A stretch of DNA of 64,000 nucleotides from Jacaranda mimosifolia (lineage: Eukaryota > Streptophyta > Magnoliopsida > Lamiales > Bignoniaceae). Under the pieces are notes generated by a model. The model ran no database searches. It saw only the letters and a program-made list of their open reading frames with translations, and was not told where the DNA came from. A program made the position numbers and the translations under genes. Positions 12,508 to 23,671 of this stretch are shown here, in pieces; within the stretch, counting starts at the first letter, position 1, and each line of letters begins with the position of its first letter. The DNA lies in NCBI GenBank assembly GCA_018894105.1, contig CM032124.1, forward strand, positions 3,271,501-3,335,500, in the 5' to 3' direction.

Positions 12508-15217
12508 ACACCAAACCTTGTGAGAATTTTTCTCTGGGAATTGGACATAGTTGAAGTTGGTGGATTATCTTTTATATTTGCTGAAGATCATTTGCCTTAC
12601 ATAAAGTAATTTGACACTTTTAATTATTTAACGTATTAGATATAGCAATGACTAGTGAACAGACACGCGTACGTATTTACTTAATTTGTATTTTCCGAAA
12701 TTATGAATGGATTTTTAGCAATTTTTTGAATTCATATAATTTTGAATTCAGGGGTATATAAGAATTCCATATGCCATTCTTTATTTTATTTTCTTATCTC
12801 TTCTATAAATTCTAGAAAAAATAAAATTATTGAGTGATCAATTGATTTACTGATATTATTGCCATATTTATTTGTTCAAGACCTTAACGAATTATTGGTG
12901 CAAGTGCGTGTGAATAAAAAAAAATGCAATAGAAGCATTTAACTAATTTTGTTAATATAGATTATTTTATAGGTTGATTAAATACATACCAATTTTATAT
13001 TTATATTTTATATTCAATATATACAAATAATCACACAATTTATTATCAAAACATCAAGTTCAGTTAAATACATTATATAAGTAACTGCCATTAATATCAA
13101 TGCTCAAATTCAGGACCAAAATCTTGTATGACCTTAATTTTACTTACAAAATGTAATAACGGAGATGTATGGCCATTCTATGAAGAATTAATTGATAAAA
13201 TATAATATCTCTTTTGACGGAAAATCTTTGTTTGAATCTAATATGATTATGAGAAATCTTTGGGTAAGAATCAAGAATCTAGTTTTAAAATTATGAATAA
13301 CTTAATGTAATCCTTCCAATACTTAAATTAATCTTAGGCTCGTTAATGAGGGTAATATGTGCCCCCAAAAAATAAAATTAAAAGTATAAATAGTATCTTA
13401 AAATGTCAAATGTTGGGTTATATGTAGTAGTGACGGGTTGATTGATCTAGTGTAAGATCCTTTTGTGTAGGGTAACCAACCACTTGACAGAGATTGCATG
13501 AGTGGGCAACGAATGCCGACAATGACTTATAAATGAGGCATGTTAGCATGGTGTAGCACACTTGTAGGAAATTAGTTCAGGCTTCGTGCAGCATACTTGT
13601 GCGAACTGTGCCAGCATGTTGGCTAAGGTTGCGGATACTTAACATGATGACTTGGGCATCGTGCAAACTCGCGGAACAGTTATACATAATAGGTTTGACG
13701 GGCACAATGCGAGCAAGTATCAAATAGTGTGTGCGAGAGCTTTGAGATAGGAGCGCACTGGGCAGTAGACAGATAGCTTGGCTCACAGCAGCACAATGAC
13801 GCACACATATAGCACCTAAGCATACAAGTGTTGAGACTAGTGTGTGCAGTGCAGGCTAGCTGGAGAGACAGTGCACATGATAGGCGTATGGCGTCCAGGA
13901 AGCTGTCAAAAACTTAGCTTGCATGCCAGACGTATTGCGTGCATCTTGAAGGTTGATAGAGATTGTTACAAGGCTGTACGCCTGTGTGAAGCGATTGGCA
14001 AACTTGGTCCGGAGAACCGCTCTGGACACTTGACAGACTCACATCATGCTTACTGGAGTAGTTGAGAATATGTGCAGTTATGGAGAAAACTATAGGAACA
14101 CTTGTCAGCATTTCAGTAGGCCAATTTACCAACAGATAAGCAATGCCTTTTCCAAAGTTTTATAGAATGTATAAATAGGTTGAGTCCTTACGACACCCAT
14201 AGATAGGCTAGACGGGTTAGATAAGATGAGATAGTGTCCTGTGATTGCTCAAGACATTTCCTGTGTACTTGGCTGAGATTGTTAAATAGAATCACAAAAT
14301 CAGGGTTTGGCCCATAATTTCTTGTGTTGCTTGCATTCTGCTTATGCTTCATTGTGATTTTTTCAGCTATGTGACGAGCACTTACAGGCATGTCGTTTAA
14401 CTGCATTCCCTCTAACACTCTGTAAACGAACGTTAAATGATACGGACCCGTATCTGTATCCATTTAAATTTTATAATAATTGTATCCATATTCATATTTG
14501 ATGGATATTTTTTAATAACATTTGAATTCATATCCTACAAATATTAACCGAATTCAGAGATATCCGTATTCAATTATAATTATTAGAATACATCTGTTTA
14601 TAAATATCCGAATATTTATTTACAAATATCCAAATATCCAAATCCATTAGTTTGTAATAAAATGCATAATAAATTTTCATTTAAAAAAAAAAAAGTTTAC
14701 TACTTTATCTTAGAATTTAAAAAATAATTATTCTTGATTTAGTTAATTTTTTAAAATTAATTATTAACTTTATGATTAATCAATGTTAATAAAATGACAT
14801 TAATATAAATTAATTACAAAGTCGAGCAACAATAATTTCATATTGATCAATTTTATCATCATATATTAATTTTTTTTATTTTTTTCTTGATTTAGCAGTT
14901 TTTAATTGTCATTACTATAGTCTATCGATTCTTCATAATCCTTAATCACTAATTTTTTCTTATTCATTCTTTAATTATTAATTTATACTTATATTCATTT
15001 ATATATAGATTATGAGATTTCATATTGGAAAAATAAAAATAATTTATTACGTATAATAATATATTATATACAATAATTTTTTTAAATGTGATTTATCAAA
15101 TATGGATAACAAATTTAATTAAATTTTGGATAATCAAATGTATAAATGAATATATCCAACAGATATATATTCAAATTGGATATTAAACGGATAAAATAAG
15201 CAATTACTATATTCGTA
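12508..15217. other. intergenic; possible decayed LTR-like stretch at 13.4-14.4 kb
   Basis: 12,508-12,600 still matches the C and D 3' flanks, then the sequence is AT-rich. At 13,400-14,400 base composition rises to moderate GC, with repeated motifs such as GTGCAGCA and a TATAAATAGG box near 14,170, which would fit a decayed LTR or TRIM, but I could not match both ends or a target duplication. 14,440-15,217 is AT-rich with many GTATCCATAT/GATATCC words, like a decayed DNA transposon. No gene is seen. Confidence 0.35.
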
Positions 15218-15672
15218 CACTATGAGAAAAAGATAAATTAGAAACAAAATAGTAAGTGGCAATATAAAAATTGTCATTAATTATGTATATTAAGTGATAA
15301 AAAAAATTAATTTTGTCACCTTAATGATTTTTACAAACTTAATAGTGACAAAAATAGTATCAAAATTATCACAACAAATAATTAGTGACACACCTATGGT
15401 GACAATAAAAATCATGTCACAAATTATAGTGACAATTTTTATTGTCACTAAGTTGTCAGTACAGGAGTGTCACTAATTGTTAATTGTGACAAATTAAAAC
15501 ATTAATTTTTGTCACTATTGAGTCATATTGTGACAAGATATAAATTCTTGTCACTTAAAATTGGTCATTAGTGACAAGATAAAAGCTATTATCACTCAAT
15601 TATACGTTATCAGTGACAACTTTCACTTTGTTACTTATTATTTTTTCATTAATATTATATTTTTTTGTATTG
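15218..15672. mobile_element. mini-CACTA (En/Spm-like) element
   Basis: The left end begins CACTATGAGAAAAAG and the right end is an approximate inverted copy, TTTTTTTGTATTG. Both are flanked by the 3-bp duplication GTA (15,215-15,217 and 15,673-15,675). Inside, GTGACA and TGTCAC words recur many times on both strands (about 15,270-15,640), like the subterminal repeats where CACTA transposases bind. At 455 bp it has no coding capacity and is non-autonomous. Confidence 0.75.
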
Positions 15673-16360
15673 GTATCCGTATACAGCTGTATATCTACCA
15701 ATCGAATATTGATAATATTCACTTTAAACGAATTCGAATGTGAACGACAAATGAATTTTCGAATATCCATTTACAACACTAAAAATAAATACCATCCTAT
15801 TTCTACTTCATTATTACGACTTAGTTTTACAATAATTTGATGAATGTTAATACATATTTTCATTTCTATACAAATCTTTCTTGTTCTTTTTTTATAATTA
15901 TATTATCTCTTATTTATATTATCTTTATTTATTATTAATTGCACATGCATTGAATATACCCCAGCCACTAATTTTTATAAAATTTGATGGTCCGTGTTTT
16001 GGTTTTGATCAATTAGGCTAAACAAGTGGGCGTTGCCGCCTAGACCAATAATATCTTGGCAAACATCAAGGTCAATCAAAATTTGGATGTACTTCCAAGG
16101 TTACATTTTTGTTTTTTAAAAATGTAATTTATTTATTTGCATTAATTTTTATTGAGAACATCACTTACTTTTTTTTTTTTAATAATTGTGAATGTACTTA
16201 TTCTACTACCCTATATTTCATCAATCAAAATCAAATTAAGTTTAAATAAAATACCCAATAGTTACTTCAAAATAATTAAAATATTTAAATATTTCAAAAG
16301 AATATATTATTTTATACATAAAAATATAAACTTAATAAATTTCTGTTTTTAAATCTATTA
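15673..16360. other. intergenic AT-rich DNA
   Basis: I see no gene. The unit-specific 5' flank shared with D and E starts at about 16,360 (CACCTTTTAAAAATAC, then CAAAGTCAACTAAT). Confidence 0.5.
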
Positions 16361-16739
16361 TACTTGGTACTTCAAAATAAATTATTGAAATGTATTTGTA
16401 CTTCTAAATGAAAATCGATAACTAATTTGTCACCTTTTAAAAATACTAAAAATCGTAAGAATTAAATAAAATTTCAACCAAACATGCTCCTGGGTAGCAA
16501 TTGGAGAATCAACCAGGTCCACAAAGTCAACTAATAAACTTTTATTGATCAAAAAATAAAAAATAAAAAAATAATCAATTTTCAACAACACTATAAAATT
16601 CACACTTTTGTGGTACAGATAATTTTTTTATCACGCAGATTGCAGAGCTGTGGCCCGTGAAGCTTTGACTTCAAATTCGTCACCCTAACCAGCGTTTATT
16701 TGTTCACCCGCAAACAAGCTCAGAAATTCCGAAAAATCA

Positions 16740-17205
16740 ATAGCATTATTGTTCCTCCTGGAATATCTGAAGCGGATTTTGTTGTAGAACGCCCATTTGA
16801 TCCACAATGCCAAGAATCAGGTCGAAATGCTGGAGAACGATGTACGCCTGCTCAAAGCGTTCCTCAAAGACTTCATAAAAATGCAGAAAAAAGATGAGGC
16901 GTTGGAAGAGCTGATGTGGCAGATCCAGGACGTGGTGTGTGAATCTGAAGATATAATCATCGTGTTTTTAAATCATGAGGAGGAAAATAGGGCCCGGAAT
17001 TTCTTCGAGAGAGCTTCTTGTGGGCCAATTAAACTCATCAGCGTCGCGAAAGAAGTTATCTACTATAGCAAAGGTTGAAATTATATATGATAAGAGCAGG
17101 ATTATCTGTGCCACCCAGCATCGCGGGGGGGGCTGCGCCTGAAGAGTTGACGGTGGAGTTGAAAAAGGCATCTCTGGTTTGGATCCAAGTTTTAATTAAG
17201 ATTTG
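16740..17205 (+). pseudogene. unit C: Rx-type coiled-coil (NLR N-terminus) fragment
   Basis: The translation resembles the Rx N-terminal domain of asterid R1A-like CC-NLR proteins: LLFLLEYLKRILL, then KNQVEMLENDVRLLKAFLKD, and an EDII(I/V)FLN stretch equivalent to the EDxVD region. The start Met found in unit H (58,369) reads ATA here, a TAG interrupts at about 16,785, and part of the AKEVRAIREK segment is lost at about 17,055. An 8-base G run lies near 17,126. No NB-ARC or LRR follows; the receptor kinase begins 650 bp downstream on the same strand. NLR coiled coils act in immune signalling, but this fragment cannot encode a working one. Confidence 0.72.
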
Positions 17206-17857
17206 TATTACATATTAATTTATCCAATTCTCTTGATTGATCTCAATTAATCTGGACTAAGCAAGATTTGGGCTTACCCGAACTTAATTTTTTTTCCTTT
17301 TTTCTGAAAATTATTTTAGTAAATTGTTAATGGAATTCTAAGCATTATAGATATTTTTTAAGAAAATGTATGGCATTTGACATTTTTTTTTTAAATAAAT
17401 AAGTTAATTTATTTGACGAAAGTAGTTGGAAATTATAAATATTCTAAATAAGTTGCTCTGATTACGGCTTGTTTGGTTGATAGATGGTGGGTTGGGGATA
17501 ATTGCTATATCCACGCGTTTTTTGGGTCAACCATGATAAAATAATTTAGTCATATGTTTGGATGGTAGGAAAACTTCTCGGAAACATTGACATACGACTT
17601 TAACCAGATGGGCTTGGAATATGTTAGAAAATGCACACAATTTGATAATTTTTTATTGAAATTTTTTCTTTTTTCTTCTAAAACTTATATATACTGTCAA
17701 TATCATGTTTATGGCTTACATGTTTGAACGACGACTGTAAGAAATTAAAAATGAAAAGAAAGTCATTAATGGAACAACCAACCTTGGGATGAGCATAGAT
17801 CATTCTTCTGGTTTACAACACCAAAAGAAGGGAAAAAAGAAAAAAGAAGCTTGAAGC
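17206..17857 (+). promoter_or_regulatory. 5' flank and likely promoter of unit C receptor
   Basis: This region is conserved upstream of the receptors of C, E and H (landmark GGATAATTGCTATAT, 17,497). A TATATATA-like box lies at about 17,687 (ACTTATATATACTG), about 165 bp before the ATG, leaving a plausible 130-140 nt leader. E has lost this box (ACTTGTACTTTG) and H keeps a version of it. Purine-rich AAAAAAGAAAAAAGAAG precedes the start codon. No transcript evidence is available. Confidence 0.4.
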
Positions 17858-20368
17858 ATGAATCTGCATCAAGTTTTGCTTGCCTTGCTGTCTCTTTGCT
17901 TTTTCAATGCATTCATATCTGCTAGTAACAATCCAACCCAATTCACCAATGATATTTCAGTTAACTGCGGCTCAAGTGGCACTTCTGCAGCACAAAACGG
18001 CAGGGAATGGAGCGGAGATGTAAAGCCAAAATTCTCTTCCTTGCTACAAACAAGGGGCTCATCAACTGCCTCAACTGTTCTCCATAAGTTGATCCCTTCT
18101 GATGATCCTGTTCCTTACAAAACGGCAAGACTGTCTCATTCCCAATTCTCCTATGCATTTCTAGTTAATTCAGGTCAGAAAATAATTCGCCTTCACTTTA
18201 ATCCAGCTCCATATAGAGGTTTTAAAAGGTTCAAGGACTTATTTGCTGTTGAAGCCGGTCCTTTCACCTTGCTTAGCAACTTTAGCGCTTCCCTCACTGC
18301 TGATGCTCTTGGTGTGAATTCTTTTGTCAAGGAATTCTGTATAAACATAGAAGAATATCAACAATTCACTATCATTTTCACTCCTGCAAATAGTCAATCA
18401 CTAGATACATATGCTTTCATAAATGGGATTGAGATTATCTCAGTGCCTGCCAGTCTTTCATACTTTCACGGAGGAGATGTTGGAATCCAAGTGGTAGGGA
18501 AGTCTCTAGTCTATGTTGATAACACTACTACTCTTGAAATAATCCACCGACTAAATATTATACAGGATTCTATTTTGTCAGCTGCTAATATTGGTGACAT
18601 GTTTGGGATGTGGGAAATGGCACCTAAGCAAAAAGCAAGCGAGATCAACAATATTACCTGGAAAATATCTGTGGATGTGGGATTTAGATACTTGGTCAGG
18701 CTTCATTTCTCTGAGGTAGGATTGAAGATGGCAGAGATTGGTGGCATTGTTTTTGAAGTCCGCATTAATGAAATGATTGCTGATACTAATATAGATGTAG
18801 TCAGGGAAAAGGATGATGAGAATAGCATCCCCCGGTATAGAGATTATATGGTTATGATGAAAGGGAGCAAACAAGAGAGAAAACGGGATATCTTAATTTG
18901 CCTGCAATCAAATGATAAATTCATGGATGAACATGGACCTCTTAAAGGATTTGAAATAATGAAGTTGAGCAACCTTGATAATAGTCTTGCGAGCCCAAAT
19001 CCCTTGCCTTCAGCACGAGAATCATCATACCATACATTCCAAAATTTAGTCCAAGTTCCTGCTAGCAGACATGCGATTGCAACTATTGCAATAGCAATTC
19101 TTGCTTTGGTGAACATCTCTGTTTATACATTGCGACAAATTCAGGAAGCTAGTGGTAGAGAGGAGGAAAACAAGCCATCGGCCAGGGCAGAACGACTTTG
19201 TCGTTCGTTTTCACTAGCTCAGATCCAACGAGCCACTAGAAATTTTAGTGATGCACATCTTATTGGAAGGGGTGGATTTGGTAAAGTTTACAAAGGCCTC
19301 ATTGATAATGGACAAGAGACAGTGGCCATAAAGCGACTAAAACCAAATTCCAAGCAAGGGGCACGCGAGTTTTGACAGAGATCGAAACACTGACTGAGCT
19401 CCGACATGTTAATCTAGTCTCTTTAATTGGCTACTGCAATGAACAAGGGGAAATGATTCTTGTTTATCAGTACATGGCCTGTGGGACACTTGCTGACCAC
19501 CTTTATAAGCTTTCAAGGAAATGTGATAATGGCTCCTCTCTCACATGGAAGCAACGACTTAACATATGCATTGGAGCTGCTCGAGGGCTTGACTATTTGC
19601 ACACTGGCCAATCACTAATACATCGCGATGTGAAGGCTTCAAATATCCTGTTGGATGAAAATTTCACAGCTAAGGTTTCAGATTTTGGCTTGGCTAAACC
19701 TTTAAGCAGAAGCAAGTTACAAAGTCATGTTAGCACAAAAGTCAAAGGTACATTTGGGTACTTCGACCCAGATTATGTCATCACGGGGAAACTAACAAGG
19801 AGAAGTGACACATATGCCTTTGGAGTGGTGTTGTTGGAGGTATTGAGTGGAAGACCAGCATTGGATCCAACTGCTGAAGAGGCTGAGCGGATTCTGACCA
19901 AGTGGGCTCGAGCAAACATTGATAAAGGACAAGCTGAGCAGGTTGTAGCTTCAAATCTGAGGGATGAAATCTTAGAAGATAGCCTGAAGGCATTTGTGGG
20001 CATTGCTGAAAGATGCTTGGATGATGAACCAAAGAAACGGCCAACAATGGCTGAAGTTGTGCAACAACTTGAGTTTGCACTTAAGCAGCAAGAGAATCCA
20101 AAATTGCCTCTACCGAATGCAATAACAAATGATGTGGATGATATCCATTCGTCGAAGGATGATACTAACTTATCGGTTAGCACTGCACAACTCACAACAG
20201 CCTCCACAGATGTGCAGAAACATATACCCCATCTAAAGGAGCAAACTGACAGCAAAGTGGTTTATGCTGAGCCTCCATCTGGAAGTCAAGATGGGAGAAA
20301 ACCCACAACGCATAAACCGTGGCGACTTTGGCCATGGGATGGATTTTGGAACAGAGTTAAACCTTCTG
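17858..20368 (+). CDS. unit C: CrRLK1L-like malectin receptor kinase exon, one frameshift
   Basis: Membrane receptor Ser/Thr kinase. Residues 1-22 form a signal peptide (MNLHQVLLALLSLCFFNAFI); about 28-370 form the malectin-like ectodomain (VNCGSSGTS, DGREW-like NGREWSGD, then two beta-rich halves); about 406-424 are one membrane helix (AIATIAIAILALVNISVYT); the kinase starts about 451. Glycine loop GRGGFGKV is at 470-477 and VAIK Lys at 492. After 19,370 a T run of four (five in D, E and H) shifts the frame, giving TGA at 19,373-19,375 and a 505-residue product. In the next frame the kinase is complete: HRD (19,621), DFG (19,681), GTFGYFDP and RRSDTYAFGVVLLE. A Ser/Thr-rich tail and RLWPWDGFWNRVKPSG follow, ending at a CTG|GTAAGA donor after 20,368. 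Family: CrRLK1L (FERONIA/MEDOS-like), which sense cell-wall or peptide signals. The frameshift could be real or an assembly error. Confidence 0.88.
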
Positions 20369-20652
20369 GTAAGAGTGAGTTGTTATCAGCTAAGAATTAT
20401 ATACCTACAGTAAATTCAATAACGTTTCTTATTCATTTTTCTGATGTCCAAACTTTCATGGCCAATTATACCTTATTTATTGTAATGATTGCAATTCCAT
20501 AATTACTATTGAAATTTCTAAAATGTTGAGAATGGATTTAAGAGCACTTAAACTCGACATTGACTGGAAGCTCAAGAGAAATCCATTTCTAGTGAAGCCC
20601 AAAGTTTCAAGTACACGTTGCCACTCATACTTCAATATTTTTTTTCTTTTAG

Positions 20653-22443
20653 GCAATCCTGCAGGTTATCGCGCCACAGAAACAGCAGAAAATGACAAAG
20701 AGACTGTTAATATGCAGACGAGTTTTGTCCCTGCCATTCAAATCCATGAATTAAAGGACATTACTGGTAATTTTAGTAATACATGTATTACTCCTGCAGG
20801 TTATCATGCCGTAGAAACAGCGGAAAATGTGAAACATACTATTAATATGCCGCCAAGTGCTGTCCCTGCCATTCAAATCAATTATTTAAAGTACATTACT
20901 GGTAGTTTTAATTATAAGTGTCTTATTCTTGCAGGTTATCATGCCACAGAAACAGCAGAAAACAACAAACAGACTATTAATATGCAGCCGAGTGCTGCCC
21001 CTGCTATTGGAATTGATGAATTAAAGGATATTACTGGTAATTTTAGTAGTAAGTATCTTATTGGTGAGGACTCTAGTGGATGTGTATACCGTGGAGTCCT
21101 GAAAAGTGGACAGGCTGTAGCAATTAAAAGACTAGACTACCCTAGGAAGACGCCAGAAGAATTTCTAGCACAGGTTTGGCCACAACACTCTGTGTGTTGA
21201 TATTGCTGCATAGAGTATAACTTTACATGAAGATATGTTGTTTATATATGGGTTTGTAGGTTTTAATGATATCCAGCCTAAAGCACAAAAACGTGGTTGA
21301 GCTACTTGGTTATTGTGTGGGTGATGGTCTGCGAGTCTTGGCCTATGAGTATGCTCCAAATGGTTCCCTATATGACATCCTTCATGGTGAGTTAGTCCTA
21401 GTTCTTTTTTCTTTTGGATCTTTAGGTTGGCGATTGTAGATTTTTCTAAAATGTATTGGTTTAGACACAATAGCATTGACCTTTCATTGTTAATACAGGA
21501 TCAAAAAGCATCAAAGGCTTGGGACCAGGTCCAGTTCTTTCATGGGCCCAAAGAGTTAAAATTGCTGTTGCGGCTGCAAAGGGATTAGAATACCTCCATG
21601 AGAAGGCACAGATTCATTGTAACATCAAGTCCAGCAATGTTTTAATTTTTGATGATTATGGGGTTGCTAAGATCAAAATGTCTGATTCTGATCCATCAAA
21701 TCCAAACCCTCCTAACCCGGATCCTCTTTACTATTATGCTCTTCCTCCTTTAAGTTATCATTATGCCCCTGAGTAAGCGCTTCTTCTCAGTCTTTTCCCT
21801 GAAATGAACAGAAGTGGTTTGAATTTGTTCTTTTTCTGAGCATGAAGTTATATTTCTTTTTGGCTGGTAGATACACAATGACTGGCCAGCTAAACTCAAG
21901 GAGTGATGTGTACAGCTTTGGTGTGGTGCTTCTGGAACTCTTGAGTGGCCGTAAACCAGTTGATCATACCCGGCCAAGAGGACAGCAATCTCTTGTAACA
22001 TGGGTATGCAATTTTCCTAGCGATAAAATCCAGGGCATCTACGTACCATGAGATTTTAATTTGCAAACTATGTATTATAACCTGCAGGCAAAGCCAAAGC
22101 TCAGCAAGGACAAGGTAAAGCAGTGTGTGGATCCGAAACTGAATGGAGACTACCCTCCAATGGAAGTTGCAAAGGTAAAATCACTAGTTTTGCTAAATAG
22201 TCTACATTTCAAAGTCAACTTTTACTTGTTCCATGCACATTAATTGTTTTGTGAGATGAATAGCATAGCATGGGATACTGCTTTACAGTATAAATTATTT
22301 GCTTCAAACAGATGGCTGCAGTTGCTGGATTGTGTCTGCAATACGAGGCTGATTTCCGTCCAGACATGAGCGTTGTAGTAAAAGCACTCCAACCTCTGTT
22401 GAGTGCTCCATCTGGGATTCCTATCCAGACACCAAACATGTGA
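20653..22443 (+). CDS. unit C: PTI1-like pseudokinase module (six exons), fused to the receptor
   Basis: Exons: 20,653-21,173; 21,260-21,386; 21,499-21,772; 21,871-22,003; 22,088-22,174; 22,312-22,443 (TGA). All five introns are GT-AG and the phases chain without a stop, giving about 423 residues. The first G of 20,653 completes a Gly codon begun by the receptor exon (VKPSG|NPAGY), so one protein of about 1,260 residues is predicted. Order: a linker of three 45-residue repeats ending in [11 protein letters not shown], glycine loop [12 protein letters not shown] lysine, [33 protein letters not shown], a Pro/Tyr-rich segment ending in APE, then [21 protein letters not shown]. The HRD Asp is Asn and the DFG-type Asp is gone, so it should not phosphorylate. 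Known PTI1 proteins have a short Cys-rich first exon for membrane attachment; here the receptor takes its place. Confidence 0.85.
20661..21065 (+). repeat. three tandem 135-bp (45-residue) repeats in the linker exon
   Basis: The word GCAGGTTATC starts at 20,661, 20,796 and 20,931, exactly 135 bp apart. Each copy encodes AGY(R/H)A(T/V)ETAEN... to ...ITG(N/S)F. Other units have a single copy. The frame is kept, so the fusion linker and the segment just before kinase strand beta-1 are tripled. The copies differ by several substitutions, so the event is not very recent. Confidence 0.9.
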
Positions 22444-23671
22444 ATTCATTTTCTGTGGGAATTGAAAATTGTCGAAATGGATTATCTTCTGGTAGTTTTC
22501 TGAAGATATTGTGCCTTCACATTGTTTTCTTTAGCTTTTTCCCAATCTTTTACTTTAATATACTATCATCAAGCATGCTCATGTAAATAACTGCTTCATC
22601 TGATTGTCATACCCATTATTAATTCTGGTTTTTCCCTCGCAAATGTTAACTTCTATTTTACTTTCTTCTTGTTCTTTTGGAACGTTCCAAAACTTGATCT
22701 TGTCAAATAGACAGAGTATGTAAAAGATGGAGCAGTGGGGCTGCAACCACTAATAATTAGAAACTGAGTTCCAAAAGTGCACTAGCTAATTATTAGCAAA
22801 CTGGTTGCTTTTTGTTATGCGCGGAAAGCCAATATGTAAATCAAAATTTCATTCATATTTGATTCACAAGTCAGTGTTTGTTGAGAAAAACACATTTAAG
22901 AAAATACATTTAACCTTGCAAGTGTCTATTTTATGAAATAAAAGATGAAACATTGACTTAAAATAGGACATCTGAATTATTTAAGAAAATACATATAAGC
23001 TTGCTGGAATGCAAACATGTAAATTAAATTTCGTTCTTATTTGATTCATAATTAAATATTCATTTTTTGACACTAGAGAGAAAATTTATTGCATCTCAAA
23101 AAGGATTATATCAATTAAATATGCATGAAGGTGGTTTACCCACACAAGCAGTTTAGATATTGAAACAAAGAACTTAGTAATACAATGGATCACCTATTTA
23201 GTTGAATGATGAAAAAATCCAACCCAACAACTGGAAAATTCATAAAAGAGAATTTTACAATCAACTATTACTATTCCAGAATAAGAGACATCATCAACGT
23301 AACTCAAAACTGCATTTACTACCATTAGTGCATCTAATTAAAAAATAACATTTCATAATTTCTTACTCTTTATCCAACTAAAAGCTTCATAGAAAGAGAT
23401 GGCTTATGCCAAGGCTAGAGATAGACCCCCCTGTGAGAAATAGCCATTGCTACGTGATAGATCCCCACCTTATCTCTAAAGATACAACTTGATATAAGCT
23501 TGTTGATCTCTATTTTGAGACACAAAAAGTGAAATATTATTGATTAAAATAGAAGATCTAAATTATTGCTATAGAAATTAATTTAAAAAAGATGCACGTA
23601 GCAAAACAAGGATTATATATATATATATATCTATTATGATTTCCCAAGTGGCAGATAAACATTACTCTGGG
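22444..23671. other. 3' flank of unit C and intergenic DNA
   Basis: About 22,444-22,830 matches the 3' flank of unit D (30,669-31,060), with landmarks TGGAACGTTCCAAAACTTG and AAACTGAGTTCCAAAAGTGC. The rest is AT-rich, with a short TA microsatellite near 23,615. No gene is seen. Confidence 0.5.

Noticed and set aside
13400..14400. Possible solo LTR or SINE
   Set aside because: A TATAAATAGG box and different composition are visible, but no matching ends or target duplication were found, so only an intergenic note was made.
17206..17857. NB-ARC or LRR exons between the coiled coil and the receptor
   Set aside because: No P-loop, kinase-2, GLPL or LRR pattern was seen in any frame in C, D, E or H.
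19773..20255. 160-residue open frame antisense to the C kinase
   Set aside because: Shadow of the conserved kinase frame; the same antisense frame appears in E only because the sense strand is conserved.
22675..22700. GGAACGTTCC palindrome in the C and D 3' flanks as a heat-shock-type element
   Set aside because: A single 10-bp match downstream of a gene is likely by chance or shared descent; no cluster of such sites is present.
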